A DNA stretch of 10,162 nt, taken from assembly GCA_958415865.1 (NCBI GenBank), contig CATYZV010000037.1, forward strand, positions 1-10,162, written 5' to 3'. How positions within the stretch are numbered: position 1 is the first letter of the stretch; each line of letters opens with the position of its first letter. Position numbers and translations under genes: made by a program. Positions 6,615-10,162 of this stretch are shown here, in pieces. This DNA is from an uncultured Selenomonadaceae bacterium. GTDB lineage: Bacteria; Bacillota; Negativicutes; Selenomonadales; Selenomonadaceae. Below the pieces are notes generated by a model. It did not search any database. It was given only the letters and a program-made list of their open reading frames with translations, and was not told where the DNA came from.

Positions 6615-6643
6615 ATTATAGTACAGCACACTGCACTTTTGCA
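6615..6643 (-). promoter_or_regulatory. Promoter of the two-component operon with an inverted repeat filling the spacer
   Basis: On the minus strand a perfect -10 TATAAT (6620-6615) lies 22 bases upstream of the GAGGTG ribosome binding site. At 17 bases upstream stands TGCAAA (6643-6638), a weak -35, which suggests an activated promoter. The spacer is occupied by an inverted repeat: GTACAG (6621-6626), CACA, CTGCAC (6631-6636), with one mismatch. A factor bound there would sit exactly between the promoter elements, as MerR-type activators and several repressors do. The regulator protein is unknown. Confidence 0.55.
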
Positions 6644-6648
6644 TATAA

Positions 6649-6693
6649 AAAAGGTCTTTATCATTATGCCTTATCGGCTGATAAAGACCTTTT
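6649..6693 (-). terminator. Terminator of the cysteine hydrolase gene, potentially bidirectional
   Basis: A perfect 15-bp stem (AAAAGGTCTTTATCA at 6649-6663 with its complement at 6679-6693) has a 15-base loop that can extend by GCC/GGC (6668-6670 with 6676-6678) around a bulge. On the minus strand it is followed by a T-run (6652-6647 read as TTTTTT). It closes the hydrolase gene at 6730-7635 and insulates the two-component promoter just beyond. The plus side also ends in TTTTGTTTG but has no gene to serve. Confidence 0.9.
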
Positions 6694-6729
6694 GTTTGTA
6701 ATTTTCATCCTTGTATTTTGAGATGAGAA

Positions 6730-7635
6730 TCAAAGAAAGGAATCGGTGGATTTTACCATATTTATTTTGTATTTGCTGCTCAATATACTGTAGGCTGTTT
6801 TGCTTTGCTGTTCAAAGCCGGGAATGTCGCTCATGCAGTCGGTCAGCAGATAGATTTTGCGGGTGATTTCAGGTTTGTCGTAGTAGTATTCGCAGAATTG
6901 GCGGACGCTTTCGAGTACGCAGTGGGATTTTGCTTCGCCGGCGATGATTATTTTGTCGTAGGAGGCTATCTGTTCGAGCAGTTCGCAGTTGGTGTCGTTT
7001 GACATGGAGTATTCTGGTTTGAATATGCCGTACATTTCGCTCAAAGGGTGCTGGCCCTTGTGAATTTTAATAAGGGGTATATTGCAGGCGGATGAGAGAA
7101 AATGTATTACGTTGGCAAACTGTGTTTCGAGTGCCTGTCCTGTCGTGCCGTCGAGGCAGTGATAGGGCCAGATGCAGAGCTGTTTGCCTGCTTTTTCAAT
7201 CTGGCGCACGTAGTTTTTGCTGAGGGCGGGGTCTTTTACGGCTTTCCATCTGCCTTCTGTAAGGTCGAGGGGCTTGATGACGGTGAAGGGTTCGGGCTGT
7301 CTGCCGTCGGCATCGCGCCACCAGCAGGGATGGAATATCTGCATAGGTTCGTGTGTGTCTAGGGATACCATCATGGCTGAAATTTTATCGGCGTGGTCGT
7401 AGAGAAAGCGGCTGAGACGTGCTACGTCATCAGCTGCTCCGGGTACGCCGAGTGCGCCGTTGTCGATGAAGTCGCGCTGGATGTCTATGCCTAGAAACAG
7501 GGTTTTAGGCTCGCTGTCGTCGCGCTGCACGGGGTCTTCAAGTGATGCCCATTTTAATATCTGATTTATCGGCAGCGGGTTCATCATTTTGCCTACAGAT
7601 TCGGCATCGAATATGTGGTAAAAGGGAGTTTTCAA
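6730..7635 (-). CDS. Cysteine hydrolase of the isochorismatase/nicotinamidase fold
   Basis: A 301-residue cytoplasmic enzyme with a complete catalytic set: D51 (GIDIQRDF), K193 (HKGQ) and nucleophile C239 (AKSHCV). The metal-binding set of nicotinamidases is also present: D93 and H95 (SLDTHEP), H102 (IFHP) and H159 in WPYHCLDGT, which is close to the nicotinamidase motif WPxHCxxGT. This points to hydrolysis of nicotinamide to nicotinate and ammonia (NAD salvage) or of a related amide. It is longer than a typical nicotinamidase of about 180-215 residues, with an extra 44-residue N-terminus and insertions around 105-150 and 195-215, so the substrate is uncertain. The start is TTG, because an in-frame TAA directly precedes it and GAGGTG lies 6 bases upstream. 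Terminators flank it on both sides, so it is a single-gene unit. Its own promoter must lie in the 37 bases after the rlmH terminator or within that terminator; none is clear. Confidence 0.85.
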   Translation of the reverse strand: MKTPFYHIFDAESVGKMMNPLPINQILKWASLEDPVQRDDSEPKTLFLGIDIQRDFIDNGALGVPGAADDVARLSRFLYDHADKISAMMVSLDTHEPMQIFHPCWWRDADGRQPEPFTVIKPLDLTEGRWKAVKDPALSKNYVRQIEKAGKQLCIWPYHCLDGTTGQALETQFANVIHFLSSACNIPLIKIHKGQHPLSEMYGIFKPEYSMSNDTNCELLEQIASYDKIIIAGEAKSHCVLESVRQFCEYYYDKPEITRKIYLLTDCMSDIPGFEQQSKTAYSILSSKYKINMVKSTDSFL

Positions 7636-7672
7636 TTATTTCACCTCTAATATTGAAATTGCTTTACATACA

Positions 7673-7699
7673 AAAAGCTCAGGTTTAGCCTGAGCTTTT
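7673..7699 (-). terminator. Terminator of the walJ-htrA-rlmH cluster
   Basis: An 11-bp stem (AAAAGCTCAGG at 7673-7683 with its complement at 7689-7699) has a 5-base loop. It lies 13 bases past the rlmH stop and is followed on the minus strand by a run of T. It separates the cluster from the cysteine hydrolase gene. Confidence 0.9.
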
Positions 7700-7712
7700 A
7701 TAATCTTTAGTA

Positions 7713-8192
7713 TTACCAGTGGTATTTTTCGCCGCGGCTGATTTTAAAGGCACGGTAAATCTGTTCCACCAGAAGAAGTCGAATCATCTGATGTGTGAAT
7801 GTCATGCGTGAGAAGGAGATGCGTTCATCGGCACGCCGGCGTACTTCGTCAGATAATCCAAAAGCTCCTCCGATTAAAAATGTTATATGGCTTTGTCCGT
7901 TGAGCGCGAGTCTGTCTATTTTCTGGGAGAGTTCTTCTGAAGACAGAGATTTTCCGATGATATCGAGCACGATGAGGTAACTAGAAGGAGATACTTTTTT
8001 CAGCAGGCGTTCTCCTTCAGCTTTTAGCACAGCTGCTTTTTCTGCCGGAGACGGATTGTCTTTCATTTTTTCTTCGCTGATTTCAAGAAATTCGAGCTGG
8101 CAGAATGGCTTTAGGCGTTTTACAAATTCGGCTATGCCTTCGCGTAGATATTTTTCTTTTATCTTGCCTGCACAGGCTATGGAAATCTTCAT
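7713..8192 (-). CDS. rlmH: 23S rRNA (pseudouridine1915-N3)-methyltransferase RlmH
   Basis: A 159-residue SPOUT-class methyltransferase of the usual RlmH length. It uses S-adenosylmethionine to methylate N3 of pseudouridine 1915 in helix 69 of 23S rRNA on the 70S ribosome. The signature is complete: MKISIACAGKIKEKYL at the N-terminus, LIVLDIIGKSLSSEE (73-87), the knot segment FLIGGAFGLSDEV (105-117), and the C-terminal part from SRMTFTHQ (128-135) through EQIYRAFKI to RGEKYHW, where the conserved YH pair lies. The start ATG is 5 bases after the htrA stop. Its weak AGGT site lies inside the end of htrA, which suggests translational coupling. It is the last gene of the cluster, followed by a terminator. 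Confidence 0.97.
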   Translation of the reverse strand: MKISIACAGKIKEKYLREGIAEFVKRLKPFCQLEFLEISEEKMKDNPSPAEKAAVLKAEGERLLKKVSPSSYLIVLDIIGKSLSSEELSQKIDRLALNGQSHITFLIGGAFGLSDEVRRRADERISFSRMTFTHQMIRLLLVEQIYRAFKISRGEKYHW

Positions 8193-8197
8193 GCGGG

Positions 8198-9304
8198 TTA
8201 CCTAGCTGACTGCTGAGGCATTTCTGCCAGCACGATATTTGTTTCAAATGTCTGGCTGCCGCGCTGTACTGTAGCTGTTACGGAATCGCCGATGTTGTGT
8301 TCAGATACGATGGAGCGCAAATCTGCTACCGTGTTTGTTTCTTTGCCGTCAATCTTGAGGATGACATCTCTGGGCGCGATACCTGCTTCATCGGCAGGTC
8401 CGCCGTTTTCTACCTGCATGACGATGACACCTGCGTCGATGTTGAGCTGGTAGCCTGCCTGTGCTGCGGTCTGTTTATCCAATACGCCTATGCCGAGGTA
8501 AGGATACGTTACATGACCTTTATTGATCAGCTCATCGACGATAGGCTTTACTGTGTTGATCGGGATGGCAAAGCCCATGCCTTCGATGCCGGCAGCGGCG
8601 AGTTTCGCGCTGTTGATGCCGATGACTTTGCCGTCAGCATTGACGAGTGCACCGCCGGAATTGCCGGGGTTGATAGCTGCATCAGTCTGCAATAATTTGA
8701 CGCGGTTTTCACCGATGTTTAGCGTGCGGTTCAATGCGCTGATAACGCCGGCTGTAACGCTGCCCTGGAATTCCAGCCCCATGGGATTACCGATAGCGAT
8801 AGCGGGTTCGCCGACCATGATATCATCGCTGTCCCCGAATTCTGCCGTCGGCAGGTCGGTAGCATCGACTTTGATGACTGCCAAATCCGTATAAGGATCT
8901 GTGCCTACAAGCTCTGCTTTGAGCGTTCTGCCGTCGGCAAGTGCTACGGTCAGTTCTTTGGCACCGTCTACTACGTGATTATTGGTAACGATGTAACCGT
9001 CGCTTTTAAAGATAACGCCGGAGCCTGTCCCTTTGTCGACTTCTACTTGGCGGTTGAACCAGTCTCTGCCGACTGCTTTGTTGGTAATGCCGACGATTGC
9101 CGGGCCTACTTTTTTAGCAGCCTGCACGACAGGCGTGTTGCGCGCGTCAGACGGCGGCGTTGACGGCTTTTCTGCGCTGGCAGCGGTAGATGCCGATGAG
9201 GCACTGGAGCTGTTCTGGTCGGAACTGCCGCATCCGCTGAATAACAGGCTGGCAGATATTGCCATAACGCCTAAGATATAGATGGGCGAAAGATGTTTTT
9301 TCAT
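8198..9304 (-). CDS. htrA: HtrA/DegP-family serine protease with one PDZ domain, predicted lipoprotein
   Basis: A 368-residue envelope protease for damaged or misfolded exported proteins. The N-terminus is a lipoprotein signal: KKH, a hydrophobic stretch and the lipobox LFSGC with lipidated C25, followed by a Ser/Ala-rich linker to about residue 58. The trypsin-like domain has the full triad H110 (TNNHV), D140 (YTDLAV) and S216 (NPGNSGGAL). One PDZ domain covers about 268-358 (YLGIGV, PADEAGIAPRDVILKIDG). One PDZ is typical of Firmicutes HtrA and DegS; DegP has two. The start is the ATG at 9304, with GGAGG 5 bases upstream. An in-frame GTG at 9316 lies within the ribosome binding region and is not used here. 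It sits 27 bases after walJ and 5 before rlmH, a long-conserved arrangement in Firmicutes. Confidence 0.95.
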   Translation of the reverse strand: MKKHLSPIYILGVMAISASLLFSGCGSSDQNSSSASSASTAASAEKPSTPPSDARNTPVVQAAKKVGPAIVGITNKAVGRDWFNRQVEVDKGTGSGVIFKSDGYIVTNNHVVDGAKELTVALADGRTLKAELVGTDPYTDLAVIKVDATDLPTAEFGDSDDIMVGEPAIAIGNPMGLEFQGSVTAGVISALNRTLNIGENRVKLLQTDAAINPGNSGGALVNADGKVIGINSAKLAAAGIEGMGFAIPINTVKPIVDELINKGHVTYPYLGIGVLDKQTAAQAGYQLNIDAGVIVMQVENGGPADEAGIAPRDVILKIDGKETNTVADLRSIVSEHNIGDSVTATVQRGSQTFETNIVLAEMPQQSAR

Positions 9305-9331
9305 AAAAACCTCCACTATTTGCTGATTAAA

Positions 9332-10108
9332 TCATAATTGCACTGTCGTTATTTCATCTGGTGAAGAAACGTGCAGTGGAATTTTAGGAGAACGATATTT
9401 TTTCATCAGTGAATAAATTGTATTGGCTGCCAAGGCAGGCAGGTTATTCTTTTCACTGAGATGAGCTAAAATGATATTTTCTGGCTGTTTACGCAGCTGC
9501 GTTATTGCCATGCCGGCGGCAAAATTGGATAGATGGCCGCATCTGCCCAATATGCGCTGCTTTAGCTGCCACGGGTACATTCCGTTTTGCAGCATATTGA
9601 CATCGTGATTGGCCTCTAATACGAGAGCATCAGCTCCGTCCAGTGCTTCTTTGACTTCTTCGCTGACAAAGCCCAAGTCTGTAGCTGAAGTTATCTTGTG
9701 CCTACCGTCTGTAATAGTGTATCCTACAGGGTCGGCTGCATCGTGCGAAATAGAAAATGGACGAATGTTCAAGCTGCCTACGGTGAAAGTATCAGAGGCG
9801 ATAACATGGCAGCATTCCGGCGGGATATCATCAAGGCAGTTCATTGCCTTGAAAGTCTTTGCCCGCGTGAATACAGGTAATTTTTGTTTTTTCAATAAGG
9901 TCTTTAATCCTTTTATGTGGTCGCTGTGCTCATGCGTCAGCAGTACAGCATCAAGATCACTGAGATCCATTTTGAGCGATTTTAGACAATTTGTTATGCG
10001 GCGCGCGCTAATTCCTGCATCGAGCAGTACAGCAGTATTATCGCTGCGTATCATTATGCTATTGCCGCGGCTGCTGCTGGCGAGCACGTTTATTTCCAAA
10101 GATGGCAT
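9332..10108 (-). CDS. walJ: WalJ/YycJ-type metallo-beta-lactamase-fold hydrolase
   Basis: A 258-residue cytoplasmic MBL-fold protein of the WalJ (YycJ/VicX) family. The N-terminus LASSSRGNSIMI is characteristic, followed by LLDAGIS (28-34), the metal-binding THEHSDH (58-64), SHDAADPVGY (121-130) with H122, ATDLG with D144, EANHD (165-169), GHLSN with H192 and LAHLSEKNN with H216. These fit a two-metal site. In Bacillus the gene ends the walRKHIJ operon and is tied to cell-wall and DNA-replication homeostasis; the exact substrate is debated, with nuclease activity proposed. Here walRK is not in the window; only 54 bases remain upstream. The start ATG at 10108 has only a weak site (GAAG) before it. 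The 54 bases beyond hold AT-rich sequence with a TTGTAT/ATACAA inverted repeat but no clear promoter. The gene heads the walJ-htrA-rlmH unit as far as visible. Confidence 0.93.
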   Translation of the reverse strand: MPSLEINVLASSSRGNSIMIRSDNTAVLLDAGISARRITNCLKSLKMDLSDLDAVLLTHEHSDHIKGLKTLLKKQKLPVFTRAKTFKAMNCLDDIPPECCHVIASDTFTVGSLNIRPFSISHDAADPVGYTITDGRHKITSATDLGFVSEEVKEALDGADALVLEANHDVNMLQNGMYPWQLKQRILGRCGHLSNFAAGMAITQLRKQPENIILAHLSEKNNLPALAANTIYSLMKKYRSPKIPLHVSSPDEITTVQL

Positions 10109-10162
10109 AAATTCTTCAGTCCTAGGCTAATTTTTGTATCAAATACCGAAATACAATGTAAG

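Noticed and set aside
9305..9316. GTG start for htrA at 9316
   Set aside because: The GTG overlaps the GGAGG site used for the ATG at 9304, and the lipoprotein signal begins naturally at MKKH.
9609..10130. 173-codon plus-strand open frame opposite walJ
   Set aside because: It lies opposite a fully recognisable walJ with all motifs, and its Ser-rich composition is typical of a reverse-strand shadow.
1..10162. CRISPR array, tRNA, rRNA or prophage genes
   Set aside because: No regularly spaced repeats, cloverleaf sequences, rRNA-like segments or phage proteins were seen on either strand.

Overview
The window reads as chromosomal DNA from a diderm member of the Firmicutes, most likely Negativicutes (a Selenomonas-like lineage). 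Firmicutes signs are strong GGAGG-type ribosome binding sites, several TTG starts and the walJ-htrA-rlmH gene order. Outer-membrane signs are a TonB-type protein and two ArnT-type lipid A glycosyltransferases. Base composition looks moderate, and nothing in it marks a large transferred island. The taxonomic call is inference from gene content.

Layout, left to right. Positions 1-52 hold a hairpin with the architecture of IS200/IS605 (IS608-like) transposon ends, so an insertion element probably continues off the left edge. Next come a terminator and an ArnT-like glycosyltransferase (133-1782, minus). A 250-base divergent intergenic region separates it from a plus-strand TonB-like gene (2033-2815), possibly preceded by a 34-codon leader frame ending in an ATGA overlap. 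A bidirectional terminator divides the TonB-like gene from a second ArnT-like paralogue (2864-4495, minus). Upstream of that paralogue, also on the minus strand, is a two-component system: histidine kinase (4607-5893) and OmpR-type response regulator (5899-6582), with a recognisable promoter at 6615-6643. A cysteine hydrolase of the isochorismatase/nicotinamidase fold (6730-7635, minus) stands alone between two terminators. The right third is the conserved walJ-htrA-rlmH cluster (10108 to 7713, minus), tightly spaced and closed by a terminator.

How the genes may work together. The regulator, kinase and second ArnT-like gene lie in one direction with no visible terminator between kinase and transferase. 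The 111-base gap before the transferase carries an 8-bp direct repeat with an 11-bp period, the geometry bound by OmpR-family regulators. The kinase sensor region is rich in acidic clusters. Together these suggest a PmrAB/PhoPQ-like envelope-stress circuit controlling modification of lipid A or another envelope glycan, with the TonB-like protein and the second ArnT paralogue as neighbouring envelope genes. This is a proposal from context, not shown by the sequence alone. The walJ-htrA-rlmH cluster is a housekeeping set (MBL-fold hydrolase, envelope protease, 23S rRNA methyltransferase).
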